DNA from: Hemileia vastatrix
Lineage: Eukaryota; Basidiomycota; Pucciniomycetes; Pucciniales; Zaghouaniaceae
Assembly: GCA_030280995.1 (NCBI GenBank)
Contig: JASXTE010000019.1
Coordinates: 9,349,501-9,413,500, forward strand
Direction: 5' to 3'
Length of the DNA stretch: 64,000 nt
Shown: positions 11,280 through 21,397 of the stretch, in pieces
Position numbering within the stretch: position 1 is the stretch's first letter
Layout of the letters: each line of letters starts with the position of its first letter
Position numbers and translations under genes: made by a program
The notes under the pieces: model-generated
The model's input: only the letters and a program-made list of their open reading frames with translations
Told to the model about the DNA's origin: nothing
Databases searched by the model: none

Positions 11280-11336
11280 ATTTGGGTTTAAATCCCCACT
11301 TGAGTTAAGTGCAGATTTTCAAGAACTGAAACCCCC
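11280..11336 (-). repeat. Right TIR of transposon copy 1
   Basis: Reverse-complemented, this stretch begins GGGGGTTTCAGTTCTTG and continues GAAAATCTGCACTTAA, matching the left end. TAA follows at 11337-11339. Confidence 0.75.
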
Positions 11337-11525
11337 TAATTAAAGCCTAATAAGAATTCAACTACTATCACCAATATATTTTATAATTTAATTCTAAATA
11401 AAGTTAAACCAAAGTAACCCCCTTTAAATATCCTATCCCTCCTTGAACTGACCCATCAATTACCCAGCCACCATATATCCACAGACCCATTTAATCCACT
11501 GGAATTCCCATCAATAATATAATGT
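11337..11525 (-). repeat. Degraded LTR-like sequence, left of the 1.1-kb repeat
   Basis: TATAATTTAATTCTAAA followed by an AACCAAA/ACCCCC pattern matches, in reverse, the interior of the LTR at 30128-30926 downstream of its TATA box. No ends are visible. A similar stretch occurs at about 14560-14800. Confidence 0.4.
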
Positions 11526-12613
11526 TGTAGAAAATCCTATAGTATTAGCTATAGGCCTTGATCAAGTGAGTAGGAGTAAAACTGGAGAGAAAAACCCCTG
11601 TCCCTTTGAGAAATACCAGGTGAGATTTATTTGCTACAGCAAATTAGAGACTGTTAAAATAACCCTTCCGACACACTTCTTGACTGCTTGAAAAGTCAAG
11701 AAAGTAGCCTAGATAGACCACAGACCAAAGTGAACCTGAAATTCAGAAAGATCCACACCAGAAAACCAAAACACTGTGCAATTGTTGCAAAGAAAACAGC
11801 AATAATACTTGATGCAGGTTGCAAAGCTACACCAGAGAAATCAGTTGCCAAAGTTAAGTTAAATGAAGAACTAAAACTTCAACAAACACAGCCAATTGTG
11901 GCCAAAAACAGTAAAAACTGAGTGAGAAACAATGATATAATCACCAGATGGTTGTATGATAATTAAGGTTTCCCCAAACTGTCTTATTCAGTATGTACAC
12001 ACAGACAACTATCTAAAAGCCCATGCATACCAATGAATTTGGCGTTCTTCAGCACCGAATTGCATAAAACCCCATTTGGCACTTTTGACAGCCAAATTTA
12101 ATAAAAACCCTCTAGAAATGCTGCCCAGCCTTCTATAACCAAGGCAAGAGGACCTCCCTGAAGCCAGAAAACCACCAAAAACATCTAATAAAGCCCAAAA
12201 TACTTAGAAAAATCCACCACAACTACTAAAACCCTTAAAACAAAAAATTAAGCTATGAAAACATTGTGACATAAAATATAGATCCAAATTAGCTCTACTT
12301 AATTGCACTAAGCACTTAACCCCCAGACTTAAGGTTAGCCCATAAAACATGAAAAAAAATTAAAAAGCTATCTTTTAAAAATGAAAAATGAGGAAATGAC
12401 CCCTTAAAGCTTGGAATGTGAAAAATATCATTGAGAGATCAAATATAGAGAAAAACCGGTGATATCCACTGGTAGTATCCACATACTGATAGTCCCAAAA
12501 TCCACTGAGTAAAACCAAAATGACACGTAATTATTTGACCAATGTCAATTAAGACATACAAAAACAGCGCCAAACAGACCAACAAAGGCCTCTTCCAATG
12601 TTGGAAGACCACA
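11526..12613 (-). repeat. 1.1-kb interspersed repeat, LTR-like (copy 1)
   Basis: It is the reverse complement of 49190-50348 along almost its whole length. Ends are TGTAG...CCACA here and TGTGG...CTACA there, so both copies have TG...CA termini. No internal coding domain is recognised. A short open frame at 11688-11921 overlaps the part that is expanded into 42-bp repeats in the other copy. A convincing TSD was not found. It could be a solo LTR or a non-autonomous element. Confidence 0.6.
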
Positions 12614-15214
12614 ACTTTATATCCCTTCTATCCTGTTCCTTTTATTACAGAACACCTAACTTACCCTCAGACCTACAATTACCCCTTTTAAAGATTGCCT
12701 CGTCCTTAGTGCTAGACTGCATGTTGTAGAGAGTTCTAAAGTACTAAGCAGTAGACACAATGCAAGATGGGTTGGTTCTTCTTTTCAATTTCTAAGAAAA
12801 ATAGCCTGCCACTCTTATTTTAAAGACAGCAAATTAATGTGTAGTACTAGTATCTGACTAGATAGTTTATGAGCAGAGAGATGAGCTAAAAGATAAGGAA
12901 AAACAAATATTACTACCTGGATATTTCTATTCTTAATAAGCCCTAATATCCACAGCTACTCCCTCTTGAAGAACTCTCTGTGAATATGCCTTATTATAGC
13001 AATAAAATAACTCTAATAATAGTTTATCCTACTGAATTTATGTATTCCTCTGTGTTGTGCTTCTTCACTAAATTATATGAAATAGACACACAGACGCATG
13101 AACTTTTTATCAGAGTAATCACAAAATAGAAAAAATCACTATATATCACAATATATTTTTAAAGTATATAATATGAATCTCTAATGTTTGTAATCAAAAT
13201 GACTGATCTCAATAATAATCTCCCTAACTCTCTCTCCTATAAGATAGCCTTTTCTTCTCATATTTTTCAGCGCTCCAGAAACAGTTCCCTAGTGGATCTC
13301 CAGTGCTGTTTCTAGCACCACATTAGGAAAACACTAACTAATTCATTAGTTAACTAAATACACTACTTGTAAAAACTACAGCACCTAAACATACCCTAAG
13401 CTTACTAAAAATATTATTTACTTATTTCACTCATGTTCCACATGCCTGCTTATGACTGTACCCTTGCAATGTTTCAGCACTACTTCCCGCATTGTCACCT
13501 TTCAGCGCTGATCCTATTCTCTTTGACTCTTGGTTAATTTTGTGATTGAGTCTCCATTCTCCCTGTTTCATTACTAAGTCCATAGTTCTGAAAATTGACT
13601 TAAATAGTAAGCCTCTGCAACTTACATTACTTATTTCAGCAAGTTACCACACTATACGCAGTGCAGTATAATATGTACTTGGGGCCTTCCTTAAGCCATA
13701 ATTCCTTCCTTAAGGCATAACACACAATTATTAGAAAATGCAAATCCATAATGTTCAGTGCTTACACTCAGTTGATAATTCCTTTATGTGGCACATCCTG
13801 CTGCAAAATCCAAGCATACAGACCCTAAATACTGTTCTGCACTTCTCTTTCCCTTTGTTCTTCTAAAGCCATAATTAAATATTTATAATAGAGCTATCTT
13901 CTGCGCTATGCTTTCCCTTAGTTCTTCCTGGGATACGCAAGCTAACTGGTCCAAAAGATAAGTTACCTGCAATGACCGTACAATGACATACATTGCTTAA
14001 GTTTGAAAAGCATAAGTATCTTTATTTTTTTAAGATAGTTCTAAATTTTGAATAGCCTAACTAAATTAAGAACAAAATAGAATGTAATTTTTCTAAGATT
14101 TCTTTTTGCATATTGCTAGGAGTTAGGCTTGAATAATGGTGTAATTAAGGTACTTTTGCTTCAAGTGTCACATGGCGCATGACAGATAATTTCTTTATTC
14201 AGCTATTTTTTTTTAATTTTTTTTAATTATTTAATTCTATTTTCAATTTCTTTAATGTATATCCCACAATCAAGCTGCACTTAGATGTGGTTATGATGTC
14301 AGTGGTATTGTCACTGGACGGCCTAGGCACAAGGTCAAGGGTGTTCCTGGGTAAGTGAGATCAGAAAAAATGATTGAACACTATTTTGAGGGAGTGATTT
14401 GAAGATAAGGTGAAGATAAATTAACATTTATTTGAGATAAGTTTAATGTGAATAACAATGTAATTTATAGTAACACTAAATATTAAGGTAAATCTCACAA
14501 AGGTTTGTAACTTAATAATCAAAAGGGATTAAATAGTTTTAATAGTTAGAAGATATTTTGATTATTAAGAAAGGTAGGACACAATAATAGCCTTATTTAA
14601 ATTTAACTAATATCACAAAAATATTATAATTTAATTCTAAAGAATGTCAAACCAAAACCACCCCATAATATAGACAACTCAATATTTCATTCACCCCTTC
14701 AATAAAATGCCTTTAATTTATCACTTACCCTTTAATTTAACCCACAGATACTTTAACTTTATTCATATCCCTACTCACAGACCTTTAATTACCCTTAGAA
14801 ACACAATAACCAAATATTGAAAATACGCTATTGATCCTAGAACTAACACATTGTGCATTTGCTGAAAGTTGAAAAGTATAAGCAGATGATTGACTAATTT
14901 ATATTTAAGGTTTAGATAGTGCAGTTGCTAGTGTGATTGAACCAAAACAACAAATGGAAAAGGAAGTTACTAGGTAGATGTTGCTTTCTGCACTTCAAGC
15001 ATGGATTTGTGTACTGATTTATGGATTAAAAGATTCACTTTTTCTTCAAATGTCATGTGGTTCTTCACAGGCATGGTTCATCAAATATCTGTGTGAAATC
15101 TTTTAAAAATTAGTTTTCAATTTCATAAAACTAATATTCATGTATATTTTTTATTTCAAATATTTCTTTACAAAATTTACTTTTGTTTTTACAATATACT
15201 TTACATATAAAAAT
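12614..15214. other. AT-rich DNA without recognised genes
   Basis: About 2.6 kb with no element boundary or open frame I can support. A weak LTR-like match lies at 14560-14800, and a short exon-like patch (14265-14350) is open for 28 codons up to GTAAGT. No stable RNA gene was recognised. Confidence 0.5.
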
Positions 15215-15509
15215 AATGAAAAATAAAATAAAATAAAATAAAATATAATATAATATAATATAATATAATATAATATAATATAATATAATATAATATAATA
15301 TAATATAATATAATATAATATAATATAATATAATATAATATAATATAATATAATATAATATAATATAATATAATATAATATAATATAATATAATATAATA
15401 TAATATAATATAATATAATATAATATAATATAATATAATATAATATAATATAATATAATATAATATAATAAAAAAAATAAAATAAAATAAAATAAAATAA
15501 AATAAAATG
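15215..15509. repeat. Pentanucleotide microsatellite (AAAAT / TATAA)n
   Basis: AAAAT units run to about 15243, then some 45 units of TATAA to about 15470, then AAAAT units to 15509. The long low-complexity reading frames here are artefacts of a 5-bp period with no stop in some frames. The array ends 17 bp before the left terminus of transposon copy 2. Confidence 0.95.
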
Positions 15510-15904
15510 ATAATAATAATAAAATAGGGGGTATCAATGTTCAGGGATCTGATATTAGGGATCAGGAATTTTTTCCCCGCATCCAACATTATTTATTGTG
15601 GAAGATTCTCATGCACTAGCCATGGGGCTAGTGGATAAGGAATCCACAATAATGCATTATCCCACATCTTATAACCCAATTTCCATTCCTAATTACTGAT
15701 CCCAAACTCATCATATCCATGATTTATTTGAAATAAAGTCACATGACATTCAATTGCAGACGCTACCCTTAATTCTCCCTCCACTCTATTCTCCTTAATT
15801 TGTTGGGGAACACAAAACATTTATTTCTATCTACACACCCCACCTGCTCATTTGGTGGCGAATTCCCCCTTCCCACTCATCACCTAAACCTTCTACCAAA
15901 AAGA

Positions 15905-17432
15905 ATGAAGCACCTCTCTACTAGGAAGAAACTTAACTCAGCTATGAATTCTATCACTTTAACTTTAGCTGCTGACTCTGATTCTGGCTCTGGTTTGGAA
16001 GACACTTTAGCTTATGTGTCTTTTCTTTCCAAAAAGTGTTACATCTTCCCAAGGGGGGCAAATATTTATCATACACTATGCAATATAGGGGGTGGACTTG
16101 CTAGAAAGTCCTCACCCTGAGCTCAGATGGAACTCAGATGGAACTCAGATGGAACTCAGAATGAGCTCATACTGAACCCATACTGAACTCTACTTGAACA
16201 CCCACCTAAAACTGTTCTGCTGAGTGGTGTTTATCCCTGATTGTATGGTTCCTTTTTCAATAGCTCAATGTGTGTTCAATCTGTGGTGAGTTTGGCTTCA
16301 AGTTTGGGGACTCACTAGCAAGTCCACCCCCCATATTGTGTGGTGATAATCCCAGATATGATCTTTCCTCAGTTCCTGAAATTCCTTGCTTTTAAAATTC
16401 ACACAACTTTTTTGAACTTCTCCTGATTCTTTTTTCAAAATTTCCCATCTTATCTCCTATCACCCTATCTTTCATAATATTTTCTGTAACAAACAGTGTA
16501 ATCCTGCCTTTCAACTTGCTGTTTCTCTATGTCTCTTTGCTCAAATGGAAATGGTGCTTTTATAAGATGTTTAGATAATCTCTTTAAAATAGAATATAGT
16601 ACCATCATTTTATACACCAAGAGTTGTATGATTGATATCCTTTCTCTCAAGTCTCAAACAATTGCTTGGAAACTTCACAACAGTGACTTGAATTATTTCA
16701 AGTAATGAAAGCTGAAGGTTTCCCTGGATCTGTAGGCTTTGTTGAAGGTACCACTATAACATTAACCAAAATCCTGCTCATGATGGCAACTATTATTTTG
16801 ATCACAAAAAATAGTTTCTTCAAAATTTTCTCAAATTTCTTATTTTGAACTTAATTTTTATCTTCCTAATAAATACTTTATTGCTATTCAACTTGTGTGT
16901 GATATCAATAAAAACTTTATTGATTTCCATAGTGGCTGCCCTGGCTCATTTCATAACTCTTCTGTGTTCCAAAAAATGAAGATTTATCAAAATCCTGACC
17001 AATACTTTGACAAATCTCAGTACCTCCTTGAAGACTCAGGATATGAAAGTGGAAAATACATTATACCTGCTATCCAAGGTGCAATTTTAGAAAATGACCA
17101 AAAAAATCTTTTAATTATCATCTTGCACAATCAAGAGTAAAAATTTAACATGCTATTTGGATTTTAAAGAGAAGATTTTCTAGTATCTGGGAACTCAGAA
17201 TCCAATTTTAAAAAAATGGAAATCAAGACCACAAATCATTGGATAATGACTTGCGTTATACTACATAATATCATGGCTGATTTGAGGATGAGAAGTATGA
17301 TCTTTAGGAAGAAGAAGATCCTGAGCCTACACCAGCTCTCTCCCCCTTGATTCACAAAATTCAATTTCCACTGGGATACACTCTATCATTATGCCAATCA
17401 CACTCCATCATTTCTCAGCACAACTCCTTTAA
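15905..17432 (+). pseudogene. PIF/Harbinger DDE transposase (copy 2)
   Basis: ATG 15905 opens a frame aligning with the copy 1 start (both reach a KLxxAM block). A MITE (16074-16345) interrupts the frame, which resumes exactly when the MITE and one ATA are removed. Later blocks are QLAVSLCLF, NGNGAFIRCLDNLF, FPGSVGFVEGTTI, CDINKNFIDFHSGCPGS and LLEDSGYES, then CVILHNIMADL. The first catalytic Asp is Glu (VEGTT), the second is kept (LLEDSGY), and the third acidic position is a TAA stop. The C-terminus PITLHHF matches PITLAHW of copy 1, ending at 17430-17432. Inactive. Confidence 0.75.
16074..16345. mobile_element. CACTA-like MITE 1 (272 bp)
   Basis: The left end is CACTATGCAATATAGGG and the right end is the inverse of CACCACACAATATGGGG. 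Both ends continue with a GGACTTGCTAG motif. ATA flanks both sides (16071-16073 and 16346-16348). Just inside the left end, AGATGGAACTC is repeated in tandem. It sits inside transposase copy 2. Confidence 0.9.
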
Positions 17433-17540
17433 ATTTTTTATGATCTTCCATTTTTTTATCTTTAACCCCTCATATTCTTTTCCTCCTCTCCTCTTGTATC
17501 CCTCATTCTATATGTATTTAAGGTTCCCAGTCTGAAAAAA

Positions 17541-18724
17541 TTATATGTATTTTTCTAATGATATACATGCTTTTTCATAATAATAATATTAATTATAAAT
17601 TTCTAAACAACTAGTATTATCCAATAATTTTTTAAGAGAGGTATCATGTAGGTATTATAACTATTTTTTCATTCATTTCTTTATAATCAGACATTAAAAC
17701 ATCTAGTATAAGCATTTTTAATTTTTTAATAGATTTTGATAGTCTTTTACTGATTTGAATCTAAGAACCTAGCCTTCTTAAGTCACCAAACTCTCTTACA
17801 GGATTGGTTTGATAATATATTTTTTTAGCAGTCCAAATACCCTACCATAAACCATCACACATCTCAAAATCCACTATATACTTGAGTGCTGGAAAGATAA
17901 ATTGGCCTCCATTTTTTCTAGATGTGCCTTCCTTCCAAGAATCTTCATATAAAAGTCCATCCAAACATTTCTGACACCAAACACCCAGGCTAATATCACT
18001 GAAATCCAAATCATTGTATGGGACATTGGAGAAGCCTCCAGAAGTCAAAGTTAAGTTACCTCCAAAAGAACTAACACCATCATAGCAAGGAAGATCTAGT
18101 TCATTCACCAGTTTCAGACCTATTATAGTACTTAGAAACAAGAAGCTTAAATAAAAAGGTGTAAAAAGATACGATAAATCCTAAAGCCTCCTGTACTTGT
18201 TCATCATCTATTTTTAAATTTATATAAATACCTGGAGATTCAATAAGTATAATAAAGTTTTAAAATTAGAAAATTTACTTACTGATATCAAATATATGTT
18301 GAGTAGTAGCTCTTTCTCCAGTAGAATACATATTACCCTCTCCACCTCCTTTTTTATGAGAGTAATCAGTCTTTATTTTATGCCTAAAAATTCTTAGGTA
18401 TTCACAACATTTACTGGAATCTTCCAACATCCCCAAGCTCTTCAATTCTTCAAGTTGAAAGGACTTCATAATCACTTTATGAATTTCATGATTAGAATTT
18501 TGAATTACATCAGGTTTTGGTGATACATGAGCTATGTAATAGGTCCCAGTGTTTTAAGAGTCAGAAAATGCAGGGATAGGTCCATGAGATGTAACACCCT
18601 CCTGAAATGAATAAGTTTGGTACTAAAACTCTTCAAAATCAGTTCCCGCCTCATTGCTTAGGGCCTTCCCCTCCCTTATGAAGTAAGAGCTCTTATTTGG
18701 ATTTCCATTTCCTCTTCTTGTCAT
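17541..18724 (-). pseudogene. Candidate Tet-like 2OG-Fe(II) dioxygenase (copy 2)
   Basis: ATG at 18724 (MTRRGNGNPNKSSYF) begins exon 1, which reaches GERATTQHIFDIS. After a 51-bp intron, exon 2 has DLPCYDGVSSFGGNLT, then FSNVPYNDLDFSDISLGVW, RKNGGQFIFPALKYIV, CDGLW, YYQTNP, RRLGS and a C-terminus EKACISLEKYI identical in layout to copy 1 (QKACKSLEKYI). Both iron-binding histidines expected for the family read as Tyr (PYND and YYQT), each explicable by one C-to-T change; the Arg remains. Stops and one frameshift add to the damage. It converges on transposase copy 2 as in copy 1. Confidence 0.55.
18232..18282 (-). other. Predicted 51-bp intron in Tet-like gene copy 2
   Basis: The minus strand reads GTAAGT from 18282 and CCAG ending at 18232, directly after FDIS. 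Its position matches the copy 1 intron while its sequence does not, which supports a real intron. Confidence 0.65.
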
Positions 18725-19044
18725 ATTAAATATGCTTTAAAATAAAAAAAAATAATTAAAAACCTAACAGAAATGTTCCAAAAAATAATTTTGTGGGTGG
18801 AGGGGCTACAACTAATAAACACCACTTATATCCCCAACAGATATTATTTTTGGTGGGGGGGCTAAAACTAATAAGCCCCTCTTAGAACCCCATACATACC
18901 TGAATGAAGCACATCTGTTCTATTAATCTAAATGGTAAAGAGCTTACATTATTAAATCTAAAATTTCTGATTATTGAAATATATGAAAGCCTTAAGTTTA
19001 AAAGATAAATGTTCTTCCCCAACAACAAGGGGCTATTTAATTAT
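18725..19044. other. Upstream region of Tet-like gene copy 2
   Basis: It contains two GGxGGxxGGGGCTA-type stretches with CTACAACTAATAA or CTAAAACTAATAA (18799-18875), comparable to the CTACAACTAA repeats upstream of copy 1. No open frame of note. Confidence 0.35.
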
Positions 19045-19236
19045 TTGTTAAAGGTGAGCCCAGTCTTTTGTGGTTCTGCTATTAATTTTTTGTGTTAATT
19101 TTTTAATTCTTTTTTTTACTTTATTTTTTGTTCTCTTGAACCCAGGTTCTTCCTGGCTGCAAGAGAACCAAAGTCACTGCTATATTTTTTTCTTATCTAT
19201 TTCACAATCTTTCTTAATATTTATATATATTTTTTT
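19045..19236. repeat. Hairpin tandem-repeat unit, left of Ty3 insertion
   Basis: It contains AAGGTGAG, then CCAGGTTCTTCCTGG followed by AGAGAACCAAAGT, the same layout as each unit at 34014-34655. It is the left part of an array split by the Ty3 element. Confidence 0.75.
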
Positions 19237-20413
19237 TGTCAGTTTATCTAGTATATAAGTATAATTTAATAGTATTTATTAATAGTCCTACTACTTATTG
19301 ATAAATGATTTAGTGATTAAACCTCAGGTGAAGACTAATAAAATAGTTATACTCAAATAAAACTCACAATACTTGGATTTAAATGTGTGCTAGTAGTGGA
19401 AAATTGATAAATAGAATATAGTTATAGCTTATATAATGATAATATCAATTTATAAAGGCTTTATAATATATTTCTAAATGATAATAATTGTGTTTTAAAT
19501 GTTTAATTTAATTGTAGTAAGTAATTGATGTCTAATAACCGTTAAAATTCTTCCTTACATATACCAAAATCCACTGGAGTGCACAGACCTTCAATCCAGA
19601 TGATGTCACTGCTATCCCCGGTAATTAGAGCACTGTGAGGGCCCATCACCTCCCCATGGCGTCCCACTTCAAGAATATTTAACACCCAGACCTCCATTAA
19701 GGACCCTGAATCACAATTAATGATAACACAGACCCATACCATAAATAGAAAATCCAGATAAAAGCGGATACCATAGAGAAACAGGTAAAATAACTAATCC
19801 AAAAGGAATAAAATCAAACCCAAAGCATATAAACGAACCAAATTAAATTTCCAAGCCCCCAATAACATCCCCAAGCATCCATATTAACCCAGCAATGACC
19901 TCCCAACCCATAAATCCATGAATATCCATCCAAGGAAACAGATTAAGTTGTCCAAACTGAGTGCATGCACCTGAAATAGATGTATATGCTTCTGTAGGCA
20001 TTTTGAATCCACTGAATACGTCCATATGAACAAAAATAAGCAGAAAAACAAAGTTTATAGGCTATTAAGAGGCTAAAACCCACTTATAGACCTAAATATA
20101 CATAATATACTGCATATTTCACTGAATATGAAATTTATGTATACATATAAGCTAATGTATGTCAATAATTACTTAATATCACTTAAGATAAATATATTAT
20201 GACTCCATTAACACCTTAATAAGTATTATTAGTCTATGGAAAAACTATTTAAACTACTATAAGTTATATAATAGTGTAATAATTATATATATATGTATTA
20301 TAACATATATATAAGTGTTTTAACCTTATTTTTAAGATATAAGCTTAATTTATTTAATGTTAACTTATTTTAAACATAAGAATTACTCAGTCTTGGAGAT
20401 ACCTAGGCTGACA
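19237..20413 (-). repeat. 3' LTR of Ty3 element B (1177 bp)
   Basis: It is nearly identical to 32853-34008. The main difference is a 20-bp TA-rich insertion near 20290-20310. Two short open frames inside (19542-19742 and 19843-20025) are also half-present in the other LTR and look spurious. Confidence 0.9.
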
Positions 20414-20424
20414 CTCCCTCACCC
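20414..20424 (-). other. Polypurine tract of Ty3 element B
   Basis: The minus strand reads GGGTGAGGGAG directly before the 3' LTR, the expected plus-strand DNA priming site. Confidence 0.7.
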
Positions 20425-20526
20425 AAAAAAAAAATAAAAAAATGTTAAGACATTTTAATTAAAACAAAGGAGTGAAATAAAAATAAAAAAAATAATTTTT
20501 ATAATACATATACTGAATGAACAGTA

Positions 20527-21133
20527 TTATTTAGATTTAAATTGTTTCAAGAGATTTTTAAGACCAGAGATTTCATTTTCTGGAATCCACTGGTTATATT
20601 CACTTGATTTATTTTTAAATCTTAATAGACACTCAACTCCCTTTTCTTTAGTAAGGTGTCTCTTTTTAAGTATCTTTTCAATTTCTGACTTTTAAACTAT
20701 TTCTTCAGGTTGCTGTTTATGCCTTCCTGATATTCTTGGAAATAGAGCAGTATCATTAGAATGGTATGGGTTTGTAAGGGAAATATGAAATACTAAATGT
20801 TTTCTATTATATGGTGCATATAGAATAACCTCAACAGCATTGTTACCAACCATCTTTTTAGCTACAAATGTTCCAATGAATGGATCCTTCAATTTAAAAT
20901 TACCATTTAAATTGAAAGTAGTGTAGAAATATCGACTTCATCACCTTCTTTGAAAACTTGTTCCTTATGGGCTTTATCCCATCTTTTCATCTCATACTCA
21001 AACACCTTATTTATACATTCTTGAGCATCTTTTCTACAAAATTCTTGCATCTGAAGAAAAGACTTAGTACCTGGATGGATATCCAATCTAGGTAATTTAT
21101 TAAAAGTTTTAGCAGGGTTATTAGGTACATAAC
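20527..21133 (-). pseudogene. Ty3 element B integrase C-terminal tail
   Basis: Minus-strand blocks are GYVPNNPAKTF, RLDIHPGTK, a helix with FEYEMKRWDKAHKE, GDEVDISTL, KLKDPFIGTFV, FHISLTNPYH and, at the end, CLLRFKNKSSEYNQWIPENEI, closing with TAA at 20527. The last part resembles a chromodomain. A one-base frame change lies between 20892 and 20907. The upstream part of the domain continues, in the same frame, at 26304 on the other side of the copia insertion. Confidence 0.8.
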
Positions 21134-21138
21134 CCAAC

Positions 21139-21259
21139 TGTTAAGTACATAATACTATATGCTTAGTGATATATGCAATTGTATGTAGTATATCCTATGG
21201 TGCAGCAGAAGTGTGTAACTCCAGTTCACTCCGCAAGAAACGCTGACGCTACTACCATA
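21139..21259 (+). repeat. 5' LTR of copia element (121 bp)
   Basis: It begins TGTTAAGTACA and ends CTACCATA. Very short for an LTR, and it lacks the usual terminal CA. No clear TATA box apart from TATA-rich stretches near 21151 and 21190. Confidence 0.9.
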
Positions 21260-21275
21260 GGTTATGGGCCGTCCC
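21260..21275 (+). other. Primer binding site of copia element (half-tRNA-iMet type)
   Basis: GGTTATGGGCC immediately follows the 5' LTR. It is near-complementary to the anticodon stem-loop of eukaryotic initiator tRNA-Met (GGGCTCATAACC) and not to a tRNA 3' CCA end. Half-tRNA-iMet priming is known for Drosophila copia and yeast Ty5. Confidence 0.6.
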
Positions 21276-21397
21276 TAAATTATTACTAGCAGTAATTTTT
21301 GTATACACCCAAGAGTTAACGTACCCCGTGCTTGCCCCACGTTAAAAGTGTCTACCAGCGAAACCTTATCTTTTCTCACTTATCGGCCATCTAATAC

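Larger units (their letters stand above)
4859..11336 (+). mobile_element. PIF/Harbinger-like three-gene transposon (copy 1)
   Basis: The left end reads GGGGTGTTAGTTCTTG and the right end, reverse-complemented, reads GGGGGTTTCAGTTCTTG. Similarity continues inward through GAAAATCT, GCACTTAA and AAGTGGGGATTT. TAA flanks both sides (4856-4858 and 11337-11339), a 3-bp TSD as expected for PIF/Harbinger. Inside are a DDE transposase (+), a candidate Tet-like dioxygenase (-), two tandem-repeat arrays and a Myb/SANT-like gene (-). A transposase plus Myb-like partner is standard for this superfamily; the dioxygenase is not. All three genes are broken. Confidence 0.8.

Noticed and set aside
11526..12613. 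Calling the 1.1-kb repeat a solo LTR outright
   Set aside because: TG...CA ends fit, but neither copy shows a matching TSD and no element with this LTR is in the window.
15215..15509. CRISPR-like or centromeric array
   Set aside because: A simple 5-bp repeat without spacers is a microsatellite, and nothing else in the window is prokaryotic.
15131..15589. Open frames of 128-152 codons on the minus strand
   Set aside because: They are translations of the TATAA microsatellite (repeating IILYY) with no gene features.
19542..20025. Small minus-strand frames inside the Ty3 LTR, partly present in both LTRs
   Set aside because: LTR pairs are identical at insertion, so presence in both is no evidence of coding. 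The second frame is broken in the other LTR.
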